This document shows positions 51,667-59,957 of a stretch of DNA of 64,000 nt, in pieces. The notes below the pieces were generated by a model, which searched no databases, was not told the origin of the DNA, and saw nothing but the letters and a program-made list of their open reading frames with translations. Positions within the stretch are counted from its first letter, which is position 1; each line of letters opens with the position of its first letter. This stretch comes from Teredinibacter haidensis. GTDB lineage: Bacteria > Pseudomonadota > Gammaproteobacteria > Pseudomonadales > Cellvibrionaceae. The DNA lies in assembly GCF_014211975.1 (NCBI RefSeq), contig NZ_CP060084.1:1674001-1738000 (forward strand), given 5' to 3'. A program made the position numbers and the translations under genes.

Positions 51667-51777
51667 TCAACCACCAATGGCACCAATGGCACCAAGCACC
51701 ACCATAGTCCACTCCGACGATAGTAAGCTCAACGGTTCGTAGACGCTACCTAATACAATTTGCGATAACTTTTCCAT
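51667..51777 (-). CDS. Possible 36-residue small protein ending in Gly-Gly
   Basis: A short frame translating as MEKLSQIVLGSVYEPL, then SLLSSEWTMVVLGAIGAIGG and a TGA stop. It lies 86 bases after the RND permease stop on the same strand. The last dozen residues are hydrophobic and Gly-rich; with a short amphipathic N terminus it could be a small membrane peptide. It has no clear ribosome-binding site and matches no family I recognise, so it may be chance. After the TGA the frame stays open for 22 more codons. Confidence 0.3.
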   Translation of the reverse strand: MEKLSQIVLGSVYEPLSLLSSEWTMVVLGAIGAIGG

Positions 51778-51796
51778 ATTAGACTTCGCGTGAATA

Positions 51797-51821
51797 AAGG
51801 GCCGTGAAAAAAATAGCCCTT
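51797..51821 (-). terminator. Weak hairpin after RND permease
   Basis: AAGGGC and GCCCTT form a 6-bp stem with a 13-base T-rich loop on the minus strand, followed by TATT. It is a poor intrinsic terminator at best. Confidence 0.3.
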
Positions 51822-51863
51822 ACCGTAAATCCCAGTGCCAGAGAAACCCTGCCTAAACGGTCT

Positions 51864-54800
51864 TTAATCGAGACTGTTTACCTTACCCTGAACAACGTCA
51901 GCCACACTAGGCTCGTTACGAAACAAACCGATAACCCGCGCCTTTAGCCTATCTCCGCCCAAATAACTTACCGGCACTAAAAAGAGTGTAATAACAGAGG
52001 AAAATGCCACTCCGAAGGAAAGCGAAAGCACCATAGGAATCAAAAACTGAGCCTGATTACTACGCTCGAATAATATCGGCAGCAAACCGACAAACGTTGT
52101 CAAAGACGTAAGTACAATTGGGCGAAAACGGTCAATACCAGCATTTAGTACAGCATCCAAAGCTGTTTCACCTCTAGCTCTAAGGGTATTGATGCGCTCC
52201 AACAGTACAAGGTTATCATTCACGACAACACCGGAGCAGGCGAGAAATCCAAAAAAAGAAAATATACTGATATCAACCCCAAAAAGCATATGCCCAATAA
52301 CGGCGCCAACGAAACCAAAAGGCACCGCCAGCATAACCAAGAATGGTTGAAATAGAGAGCGAAAAGCAATAGCAAACAGCGATAACACTACGATAAATAT
52401 TTTAAGAAAATTCGAAGCGAAATTATCACCAAATTGTGCGCGTGTACGCAGGCTTCCATCGGTAGACAAATTGAATCCCAGGTAGCTCTGCTTCCATTTC
52501 GCGCTATTGCTCTCAAGCATTTCCATTACTATCCTATTTGCATCCTGCCCTTCTTCCACCTCGGCAGTAATCGCTATATTACGCCTCCGATCGACGCGCC
52601 TAATGGTACTTGAACCACTAACTAAATTGACATCCGCCACTGCACTAATAGGGATTTCACGCCCATCAGTCGTACGAATACGAACATGATCCAACGTGTC
52701 TAGCGTCTGCCTCTCATCAGACCGATAGCGCAACATAACGCGTACATCTTCTTTTGCCCGAGGAATGCGCTGAATTTCATCGCCATAAAACCCCTGCCGA
52801 ACTTGGCCCGCCACGTTCCCCAAAGAAATACCTAATGTTTCTGCGTAGGGCTTTAGCGAGATCTCAACTTCGGTACGCTCGGAATCAAGATTACTGCGAA
52901 CGTTAAAAACACCGGGATAAGCCGCTAATACCGCTGTTATATCACTCACTGCAGCCTGCTGAACTTCCCGTCGGTTTTCCAGCATATTCATATTGAGTGT
53001 AATATCGGGCCCATCGCCACTCAGCGAGGCGTTTAACGAAAAACTCTGCGCTTCCGGCATTGGGCCAACCAGCTTGCGTAGCTTTTCTGCCACCTCATCG
53101 GTGCTTACGGCACGCTCTTCCAGGGGGACCAAACCAACAAATACCGTAAGAGATGTGCCGTTCAAGCTTCTATTAATTTCGCGAATAAATGGTTGCCCAC
53201 CGTTTAGTTCCAACAATTCTTTGTCTTTGGCGACAACTGAGACCTTTTCAAGAATATACTCAGCTGCCTCCTGCGTTCTTGAAAATGGAGTACCGTCAGC
53301 AAAGCCCACATTCACGATAACAAACGGGCGTGGAACATTGGGAAAGAAACTGGAATTAATCCATCCCGCAGCCACAATTGAAACCGCAATAGCAAAGACA
53401 AAGAAAAACCCGAGAATGGTACTCGCCTTATGATGGAGGGCCATTCTCAATGCCGGCAGGTATTTTTGCTCCGCGAAGCGCTCCATTTTGTAGGAGAACC
53501 AGTGGCGAACGGATTCTATTTTTTGGAGAAAATAAAATCTACTGGGCTTCTCAGGCCCCATATGTGACAAATGCGAAGGTAAAACCAACAAAGACTCCAC
53601 CAACGAAAATACCAGACATAAAAACACCACAAAGAAAATTGAGCGTGTATAAATCAACACTTCAGAGGGAACGTCAATCATCGGCAGGAAGAACATAATG
53701 GTACTAACTACAGCAAGGAAAACTGGTTTCAGTACCGAGAAAGTACCCGTGTAAGCTGAAAGTTTACCTTTTTCTCCCCGTTGCTGATGACGATAAATAC
53801 TTTCTCCCACAATGATCGCATCATCAACAACAATACCCAGTACCATCAAAAATGCGAACATCGACAACATGTTAATGGATACATCAAAAAACGGAAGTAA
53901 CCAGATCGCTCCGGCGAAAGTTGTCGCGATACCAGCAACAACCCAAAACGCCAAAATTGGCCTCAAAAATAGCATCAGAATAATAAAAACCAGAATCAAA
54001 CCACTTAGGGCATTATCTTTAAGCAAGTTAAAACGGCTATCGAAGATTTCACGCGATTCAAAGTTGATTTGCAGCTTTATCCCTTCCTTCAGGCTTTTAT
54101 TGAACTCCTCAATATAGGTCCGGGCATTGGCTGTGCCTTCAAATAATAGTGGATCGTCACTCATTTTTATTTCAAGGTTTAGACCTCGCTTGCCGCTCAA
54201 GGCGAAATCTACATTCTGCTCTGAAAATCCATCGTTGATTACAGCTATATCACCCAGACGGAGCTGACTGCCATCACGATGACTACGCACGACAATTTTG
54301 GCAAAATCATCGTAATCAAACGCCTGGGCACGGGTTTGAATTTGAATATCGCCATCTTTGGTTTTGATAGTCCCAGCCGGAACATTAACAGAGGTCTGGC
54401 GTATAGCCGATGCGACTTCAGAAAAACTGAGATTGTAACGACGAAGAGCACCTTCAGAGATTTCTATGCTAACCTCATCCGATTTAAGCCCTGTAATCTG
54501 CACTTCTGAAACACCTTCGAGAAGACTCATTTCATCACGAATCTGATAAGCGATATTTTTTAATTCACGTAATTCCGCATCACCATATAATGCAGCCCAC
54601 ATTAAAAATTGCCGCCGGACCTGCTGCCGGACAATCGGCCGTTCAGCAGAAGAAGGAAAAGTATTAATGGCATCCACCCGGCCTTTAATATCACCCAACA
54701 AGACACGCGCATCAAAATCCTCTGTCACCTCCACATTAACAAAGCCAAAACCCTCTCGCGAATCGGATGTTATTTGAAAAATGCCAGGCAAATCGGAAAT

Positions 54801-55013
54801 AGCTTCTTCAATACGAACAACAATTTGCTGCTCCACCTCACTAGGCCCGGCACCAGGGTAAACCATGGATATCTGAATGCGATTACCGATGTAGGCGGGA
54901 AAGGTTTCTTTTTTAACTACACCTGAACCACTAATACCGCCAATCAACATAGCGATCATTAGCAGGTTTGCAGCGATAGGGTTATCAATAAACCATCGAA
55001 TAAGCCCTTTCAT
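51864..55013 (-). CDS. RND-family efflux permease
   Basis: A 1049-residue inner-membrane RND transporter (AcrB/MMPL class, HAE1-like). The N terminus is FIDNPIAANLLMIAMLIGG, with FPAYIGNRIQISMVYPGAGPSEVEQQIVVRIEEAI after it, and VDDAIIVGESIYRHQQ with MFFLPMIDVPSE and, in the second half, VVVNDNLVLLERIN and FGVAFSSVITLFLVPV. It has about 12 helices and two large periplasmic loops. It exports substrates using proton motive force through an adaptor and an outer-membrane channel. The adaptor is upstream (4-base gap) but frameshifted, and no TolC-type gene or regulator is near. Confidence 0.93.
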   Translation of the reverse strand: MKGLIRWFIDNPIAANLLMIAMLIGGISGSGVVKKETFPAYIGNRIQISMVYPGAGPSEVEQQIVVRIEEAISDLPGIFQITSDSREGFGFVNVEVTEDFDARVLLGDIKGRVDAINTFPSSAERPIVRQQVRRQFLMWAALYGDAELRELKNIAYQIRDEMSLLEGVSEVQITGLKSDEVSIEISEGALRRYNLSFSEVASAIRQTSVNVPAGTIKTKDGDIQIQTRAQAFDYDDFAKIVVRSHRDGSQLRLGDIAVINDGFSEQNVDFALSGKRGLNLEIKMSDDPLLFEGTANARTYIEEFNKSLKEGIKLQINFESREIFDSRFNLLKDNALSGLILVFIILMLFLRPILAFWVVAGIATTFAGAIWLLPFFDVSINMLSMFAFLMVLGIVVDDAIIVGESIYRHQQRGEKGKLSAYTGTFSVLKPVFLAVVSTIMFFLPMIDVPSEVLIYTRSIFFVVFLCLVFSLVESLLVLPSHLSHMGPEKPSRFYFLQKIESVRHWFSYKMERFAEQKYLPALRMALHHKASTILGFFFVFAIAVSIVAAGWINSSFFPNVPRPFVIVNVGFADGTPFSRTQEAAEYILEKVSVVAKDKELLELNGGQPFIREINRSLNGTSLTVFVGLVPLEERAVSTDEVAEKLRKLVGPMPEAQSFSLNASLSGDGPDITLNMNMLENRREVQQAAVSDITAVLAAYPGVFNVRSNLDSERTEVEISLKPYAETLGISLGNVAGQVRQGFYGDEIQRIPRAKEDVRVMLRYRSDERQTLDTLDHVRIRTTDGREIPISAVADVNLVSGSSTIRRVDRRRNIAITAEVEEGQDANRIVMEMLESNSAKWKQSYLGFNLSTDGSLRTRAQFGDNFASNFLKIFIVVLSLFAIAFRSLFQPFLVMLAVPFGFVGAVIGHMLFGVDISIFSFFGFLACSGVVVNDNLVLLERINTLRARGETALDAVLNAGIDRFRPIVLTSLTTFVGLLPILFERSNQAQFLIPMVLSLSFGVAFSSVITLFLVPVSYLGGDRLKARVIGLFRNEPSVADVVQGKVNSLD

Positions 55014-55017
55014 ATCA

Positions 55018-55659
55018 CTATTCCTTTTTCTTATCTGTGGGCGTGATGGTAGCTACGGGTTGCTCAGCGCCATAATTCTCCAATAGCGGCTCTACGGTAC
55101 TGCCCGCAGGAGTAAGGGATTGTTTTTCCACGGAGACTAAAGTGTCTTCCTCCAAATCGGTCTGCACCCAAACGGTTTTCTCTGACCGGCGAAGTACTCG
55201 GACATTTTGAACGGCAACTTTATTCTCGCTATCCAGGCTAATTAATTTATCCCGTTCAAACAAAGCCCCTCTCGGCAGAGCCAAAACATCGTCCAATTCT
55301 TTACCTTCGATTTCTGCCTCCACAAATAGACCAGGCAATAGCGGAACATTTATATCACTCCCTGTGGTTTGAACATCAAAAGGGTTAGTTATTTCGACAA
55401 CGGCGTAATACATACGCGAATTTGAATCCACGAAGGCATCGGTTCTCACCAAAGAGCCCCTCCACTCGCGCTGCTCACCCGCCACACTGCCTCGCACAAT
55501 AACGCTCGGATTGGTATATCCACTATCGCGTTTTTGTGGTTTTATAAAGGGCAAGTGAACCAGTGCCGCCTGACTTTCGGTGAGTGGCAAGCGGATTTCT
55601 ACACCCGTAGAATCATAAACGGTTGCAATCGGACTCCCCATAGAAACGAACTGCCCCAA
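55018..55659 (-). pseudogene. RND periplasmic adaptor, C-terminal fragment
   Basis: Continuation of the adaptor gene in the neighbouring frame. It holds the second lipoyl half-motif (GQFVSMGSPIATVYDSTG), then the beta-barrel and membrane-proximal domains (LPLTESQAALVHLP, LPGLFVEAEIEGKEL, LPRGALFERDKLISL, VSVEKQSLTPAGSTVEPL). It has no genuine start of its own: the first possible one is a TTG. It joins the upstream fragment if one G is removed from the G5 run at 55684-55688, giving P-F-K-G-R-V-K-E-A-F-V-D-L-G-Q-F. The RND permease starts 4 bases after this stop. Confidence 0.8.
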
Positions 55660-55675
55660 GTCGACAAAAGCCTCT

Positions 55676-56248
55676 TTAACCCTCCCCCTTAAAAGGCACC
55701 GTAATTTTAGTACGATCCAAGTTTAGTTTTGCTACTTCCAGCGCCCCGCCAGCGGATTCGAGGTTGGCTCTGGCTGCAGCCAGTTGTGGCTTGCGCATAA
55801 ATAAATCGTTAGCGTTTGAGTTACCCAAATCGCGCCATTCACGCTTTGCTTGCCGACTTAGACCCAGCTCTTCTGCCAAACGATACTTGGCCTCCGCCAC
55901 CCTCGCTTTCGCGCTAAGAAGTGCTGCTTGATATTCACTGTCATCAATATGTATTAATACCTGAGATGCATCGAAAAAACCGCCATTATCGAAAGCCTCT
56001 TCGACTTTTACAATTTGGCCGGTAACCTGAGCAATAAGATTGATCTCTCGAATTGGCGTGACAGTCCCCTGAGATGTTACAGAAAGCCGCATTCTCTGCT
56101 TTTTAACCGGTGTCACCGCGACTTTTACATAAACAGGCTTATCATCCGTAGGCTTTGGTGTTGGCTTTGGTTTGAGCGCAAACAAAGCGACGATAACAAG
56201 CAGGCCTGCCATCACAATTGTCAGAGGCAGAAAATATTTTTTATTCAT
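55676..56248 (-). pseudogene. RND periplasmic adaptor, N-terminal fragment (frameshifted)
   Basis: The first 190 residues of an HlyD/AcrA-type membrane fusion protein: an N-terminal anchor (MNKKYFLPLTIVMAGLLVIVALFAL), a lipoyl half-motif (SQGTVTPIREINLIAQVTGQIVKVEEAFDNGGFFDASQVLIHID), and an alpha-hairpin (YQAALLSAKARVAEAKYRLAEE to KLNLDRTKITVPFKG). It then stops because of one extra G in the run at 55684-55688. GGAAG precedes the ATG at 56248. The lesion is in a homopolymer, so a sequencing error, a real mutation or ribosomal frameshifting are all possible. If real, the efflux pump is likely inactive. Confidence 0.82.
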
Positions 56249-57066
56249 TAGAGCTTCCTTTACAAAAATTTTCCTTATCAGGTATATAGCCGTCTCTCTG
56301 TCTTGTGTCTGTCGAGTGTATAACGGCATTTGTGAAGACACAGTTGTCTTTTAATATCAAAAAGAAGTAATTACCAAACCCACTAAACACTGCATAATTT
56401 AATGAATAATGATGTCGAGAAAAACGTAATGAAAACTGACGGTAAAGATCATTCTATCGAACGTTCTCCACATATTTTATCTTCATTTTGTAAGCGTCCT
56501 AATATTTCTCGATCGTAGCAAAGTAAGCGCCAAATAAGTCTTTTTTTATAGGTAGCCCCCTGAAATACTAGCCTCAAAATGCATGCAAGACTATTGGCTC
56601 GGCAGGTAACGTTTGTGCCTGTAAAGATAATGTTTGGCAATAGCGCTGAGGCTTAATTCTACAAGCCATATTGAAGAGCTTCGGCAACTCTATTCAAACA
56701 ACGCAAACCGGGCTATGAGAACACCTGCAAGCCCTATTGGTCGCTGCTGGTTATGCAAGGAGCATTTAAATAACGTCTAACTTGACCTAAACAAGCCGTG
56801 CCACCAGCAACATGTCTCCCTCAACTAAAATGTACCTCCTTCACCCAATATTCCCCTTATATATAAATACTCTATAAAACGACTTACTTATATTTATTTG
56901 TTATGTCAAACAAGACTAACCACCAAAGTTTATTTATCTGCGCTAGTCGCTATTAGTACCTAACGTCAGATTAGATACTAATAAGCATTGAACCTTACAT
57001 AAACTTTAGTACTAATGTACAATTTGTAAGCTGTTTATTTCCCCCTATCCAAGGAGCCCCTCTCGA
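56249..57066. other. Intergenic region between RND adaptor and coiled-coil gene
   Basis: An 818-base divergent gap, AT-rich, that should contain promoters for both flanking genes. Close to the rightward gene it has TATTAGTA (56951-56958) and TACTAATA (56976-56983), an inverted repeat, and the palindrome TTAGTACTAA at 57006-57015. Elsewhere I see nothing I can name; short open frames (for example near 56449-56640) lack a ribosome-binding site and similarity. Confidence 0.5.
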
Positions 57067-58083
57067 ATGAATAACCTACGCTTGGCGTTGTCCGTATTAA
57101 CACTCTGTAGTAGCCTCGCATACATACCCTACACCGCCGCAGAAACCTCCTCGGAGCTAACGACTAAAGTCGAGAGATATCAGGCCTCAATCTCCAATAA
57201 AGGCGCCGCACTGGAAACGGTTGAAAACCGTTTATTGGCATATGAAGCCAAAAAAGATGACGCGGCGTCACAGCTAGATGCTGCAAAAGTAGACCTCAGA
57301 GAAGCGCAATCCAATCTTACCCAAGCCAAGATCGATACATCTGAAGATTCCGCCCGTAAGCAGGATATGGCTCAAAGGCGTTTAGAACTTGCTGAGCGAG
57401 CAGTACAGAGCAGGGAGAAACGCCTGGAAAGAGTCATGCGAAAATTCGAAGAGCTGAGCGCAGAAAAGGAAAAACTTGAAAACGATATAAGCTGGTTAAA
57501 AGACGAGATTCCCTCCCTGACCTCTCGAGCGAAGACATTAAGCACCCGCGAACGCCAACCTGCCGCGGCTCCCCAGCCGATAAAAATTGCTAGCCCTCTA
57601 CCTGCGGCAACGCCACGGCCGGCGCCTATTGCAACACCCGAGCCACCCCCCGTAGTTGTTGAAAGTGAAGACACCCCAATTGCAAAAACTATCCAAACGG
57701 CAGTTGTCGCTGCGGCCCCAGTAAAAACAGGTAACAACGCGGCATCTCAAGACTTAACACCCCGTCAGCTCTACGCTCGGGAAGAAATGCACAAGCTAAA
57801 CGAGCTGACCAAAACCGCTGATAAGCGTGAACATCGCCGCTACAACGAGTTGCTAATGGAAATCGACCGCAACGAAGTCGTTGAGCTAGAGTATATGGGT
57901 AATGAGCAATTTTATACGGAAACTCAACTTACCCAAGGCAAGCATAAATTGACCATTAACCTGCGCAAGTTTTCCGTCACCATTCCGGAAAAGGCCAACG
58001 GCGATACCTATGTTGTAATTTACGACACCACCAACATTCGCAACGCCCGATTTGTTATATTCAATAAAAAGCTGCTCGACTAA
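57067..58083 (+). CDS. Exported coiled-coil protein of unknown function
   Basis: A 338-residue protein with a signal peptide (MNNLRLALSVLTLCSSLAYIPYTAA). Residues about 27-160 form a charged coiled coil (ALETVENRLLAYEAKKDDAASQLDAAK, AQRRLELAERAVQSREKRLERVMRKFEELSAEKEKLENDI). A Pro/Ala-rich linker (about 165-225) leads to a C-terminal part of about 105 residues (DLTPRQLYAREEMHKLNELTKT, then LEYMGNEQFYTETQLTQGKHKLTINLRKFSVTIPE), probably beta-rich. I do not recognise this C-terminal domain. AAGGAG stands ten bases before the ATG and a strong terminator follows, so it is transcribed alone. Confidence 0.85.
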   Translation: MNNLRLALSVLTLCSSLAYIPYTAAETSSELTTKVERYQASISNKGAALETVENRLLAYEAKKDDAASQLDAAKVDLREAQSNLTQAKIDTSEDSARKQDMAQRRLELAERAVQSREKRLERVMRKFEELSAEKEKLENDISWLKDEIPSLTSRAKTLSTRERQPAAAPQPIKIASPLPAATPRPAPIATPEPPPVVVESEDTPIAKTIQTAVVAAAPVKTGNNAASQDLTPRQLYAREEMHKLNELTKTADKREHRRYNELLMEIDRNEVVELEYMGNEQFYTETQLTQGKHKLTINLRKFSVTIPEKANGDTYVVIYDTTNIRNARFVIFNKKLLD

Positions 58084-58101
58084 TCTTTTTTGCTAGCACA
58101 C

Positions 58102-58134
58102 AAAAAAAGCCCCGGTCGAACGGGGCTTTTTTTT
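58102..58134. terminator. Bidirectional intrinsic terminator
   Basis: The 8-base stem GCCCCGGT-like arm GCCCCG pairs with CGGGGC (58109-58126) around a short loop. It is preceded by AAAAAAA and followed by TTTTTTTT, so it can end transcripts of both the coiled-coil gene and the convergent CE3-like gene. Confidence 0.93.
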
Positions 58135-58147
58135 GTTCAGTCCCTAA

Positions 58148-59548
58148 TTACTGAGCCGTACAGGTTGGCGTGGCCAAACCGCCATCCGAATTCCCCTGTA
58201 TGCCGAAGCTTGTTGAAACTCCAGCAGCCAAATTGCCATTCCAGGCTATATTGCTCGCGGTAACGCTGGTTCCACCTTCAGATACAGACGCATTCCAGCT
58301 GCCGGTAACCTGTGGATCCTCACCAAATTCAACCACGACCGTCCAACCAGATGTAGTCGAGCTTCCACCATTGCTCACCTCAACATCAACCTGGTAACCA
58401 GATCCCCAGTGATTCATATACGTCACTTCACAGGCGATACCCCCAGAATTGTTGCTACTGGAGGAGCTACTGCTGGAAGACGAGCTGGAGCTACTACTTG
58501 TTGAGGAAGAGCTGGAGGAGGAAATGGAACTGCTGCTGGAAGACGAGGAGCTAGAGCTGCTACTAGAAGACGAGCTGATAGATGAACTGGAACCGTCACA
58601 TATTTCCACAACACCCCCACTTCCACCCTGGCTTTCACAGGTGGTTCTACCGACACAGCTCTGCTGATCTTCCCAACCCCAACCGCTATCCTGATTCTGA
58701 CATAGTGGACGAGGGTCATCCTGATACCACTTACACATCTCGGTACACTCGCCAGTGCCGTTTGAGCTACTGCTCGAAGAAGAACTGGAGCTACTGCTCG
58801 TAGACGAGCTAGAGCTACTTGAAGAACTGCTACTGCTGGACGAACTGCTAGTGCCGTCCAATACTGGCGTCAAAGCGGCGAACCACCCATCAGCCATTTT
58901 CCTGTCGCCACCGTCGTTAGGGTGAACACCGTCGCCGGTGTCGGCAACCGCATCAAAGCCTGTCCATAGGTCAACAACATAAATTGGTGAAGCCTGAGTA
59001 CTAAGACCAGAAGCCCAACCAGGAATGGCATTATTTAGAGCAATCACACGCTGGTCACAATCAGCGCAGGAACCCGCTGGGTCCATAGGAATAATTTGAG
59101 CCACCAGAATTTTCATGCTGGGGTTATTAGAACGCATAGCGTTCACCAAGGACGTGAAAGCATCCAAAATTAAGGATGTTGAACGCGCACTCCAAACATC
59201 GTTGGTGCCCAAGTGCATCAACACGATCTCAGGATTCGTTTGTGACAGCCACGGGCCCAACTGGTTTTGATTCGCCATATTGGTGGCAAGAATACCGCCG
59301 TGACCTTCATTATCGCCATCGTGCGCTATAGAGCAGCCCTGAGGCCCAAGAGAACCAACAAAATCCAGGCCGGTGTAGCCCGCATTCTGTAGCTTATCCC
59401 ACAGATAAGCTCGCCAGCAGCCCGGGCTACCGGTAATAGAATCCCCCAAAGGCATAACCCTTTGAGCTTGCACGGAGGAGATAGTAAAAATTGCCAATAA
59501 GGCAACGATCATTGAATACCACTTAATATTGCAGATACGCATGTTCAA
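58148..59548 (-). CDS. Secreted CE3-like SGNH esterase with CBM10 and CBM2
   Basis: A 466-residue modular enzyme with a signal peptide (to about residue 29). Residues 30-231 are an SGNH/GDSL hydrolase close to carbohydrate esterase family 3: MPLGDSITG (S37), block III GTND (114-117) and DGVHP (D206, H209) give the catalytic set. A poly-serine linker (233-262) leads to a Cys/Trp-rich CBM10 (CTEMCKWYQDD, GWGWEDQQSC; about 267-318). A second poly-Ser linker (320-368) leads to CBM2 (373-466; CEVTYMNHWGSGYQVDV, NIAWNGNLAAG). It probably removes acetyl groups from xylan or a similar polymer while bound to cellulose. The putative LacI-type operator at 59654 lies upstream. Confidence 0.92.
   Translation of the reverse strand: MNMRICNIKWYSMIVALLAIFTISSVQAQRVMPLGDSITGSPGCWRAYLWDKLQNAGYTGLDFVGSLGPQGCSIAHDGDNEGHGGILATNMANQNQLGPWLSQTNPEIVLMHLGTNDVWSARSTSLILDAFTSLVNAMRSNNPSMKILVAQIIPMDPAGSCADCDQRVIALNNAIPGWASGLSTQASPIYVVDLWTGFDAVADTGDGVHPNDGGDRKMADGWFAALTPVLDGTSSSSSSSSSSSSSSSSTSSSSSSSSSSSSNGTGECTEMCKWYQDDPRPLCQNQDSGWGWEDQQSCVGRTTCESQGGSGGVVEICDGSSSSISSSSSSSSSSSSSSSSSISSSSSSSTSSSSSSSSSSSSSSSNNSGGIACEVTYMNHWGSGYQVDVEVSNGGSSTTSGWTVVVEFGEDPQVTGSWNASVSEGGTSVTASNIAWNGNLAAGVSTSFGIQGNSDGGLATPTCTAQ
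58445..58591 (-). repeat. Poly-serine linker (second)
   Basis: About 49 codons, almost all Ser with a few Ile and Thr, connect the CBM10 and CBM2 modules. Codons mix AGC, AGT and TCC, so it is not a simple trinucleotide expansion. Such linkers are typical of Cellvibrionales CAZymes. Confidence 0.85.
58763..58852 (-). repeat. Poly-serine linker (first)
   Basis: About 30 Ser codons with one Thr, joining the esterase domain to CBM10 (residues 233-262). It separates catalytic and binding modules in the extracellular space. Confidence 0.85.
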
Positions 59549-59957
59549 GTCTCTTCTGACTGCCCGGTCTCACTGATGTCGTACAGCGATACCTCTCGAA
59601 TCTTAGTGTGAGTTGTGATCGGGAATATGAATGTGAATGTTATAACTATTATGAATGTAACCGTTTGTAGCTACAGGGACGTTTTAGCACTATTTGTTAG
59701 AAGATAAAAACGAACTTAGGCCGTTTTTAAAAAAACTATCATTCCGTATGAAGCTTTTAATCGCTTATTGGAACTTTAGACGGACATATAAACCATCATG
59801 TGTATATTCATCGTCGCAACAACCAACAGGCCTTTCAGTTAAAGACTGGGTAGGAAAAAAATTCATCACATTTGTGCGGTATTCCAGGCCAGGCATCCGA
59901 AGATAAAACGCCTATACTTGACCTACACTGTATATTTTCACTACTGAGACACCGCCA
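59549..59957. other. Divergent intergenic region between CE3-like and HD-GYP genes
   Basis: A 409-base gap that must carry both promoters. On the CE3-like side it has the operator candidate at 59654-59669 and a GAATGT repeat near 59628-59660. On the HD-GYP side TTGACC precedes the gene by about 40 bases, but no matching -10 box at standard spacing was evident. A short frame at 59694-59906 starts with TTG and has no recognisable product. Confidence 0.5.
59654..59669. promoter_or_regulatory. Putative LacI/GalR-type operator upstream of the CE3-like gene
   Basis: AATGTAACCGTTT is identical to the sequence upstream of the GH27 gene at 36371-36383. TGTAACCGTTTGTA (59656-59669) has the central CG and T-G-T-A-A left half of LacI/GalR operators; its right half is less symmetric. 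It is 106 bases upstream of the esterase start. Confidence 0.45.

Larger units (their letters stand above)
51384..51863. other. Intergenic region between RND permease and GH2 gene
   Basis: A 480-base gap between two minus-strand genes. It holds a short possible ORF (51667-51777), a direct repeat of ACCAATGGC near 51672, and an AAGGGC/GCCCTT hairpin at 51797-51821 beyond the RND stop. I see no promoter that I could defend for the GH2 gene. Confidence 0.5.

Noticed and set aside
56449..56640. 63-codon minus-strand frame in the RND/coiled-coil gap
   Set aside because: No similarity or ribosome-binding site; the surrounding AT-rich DNA gives such frames by chance.
58445..58852. Repetitive Ser-codon DNA as a possible CRISPR or satellite array
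   Set aside because: The repeats are in frame, code for poly-Ser linkers and have no spacer structure.
59694..59906. 70-codon frame upstream of the HD-GYP gene
   Set aside because: It begins with TTG, has no ribosome-binding site and no family features.
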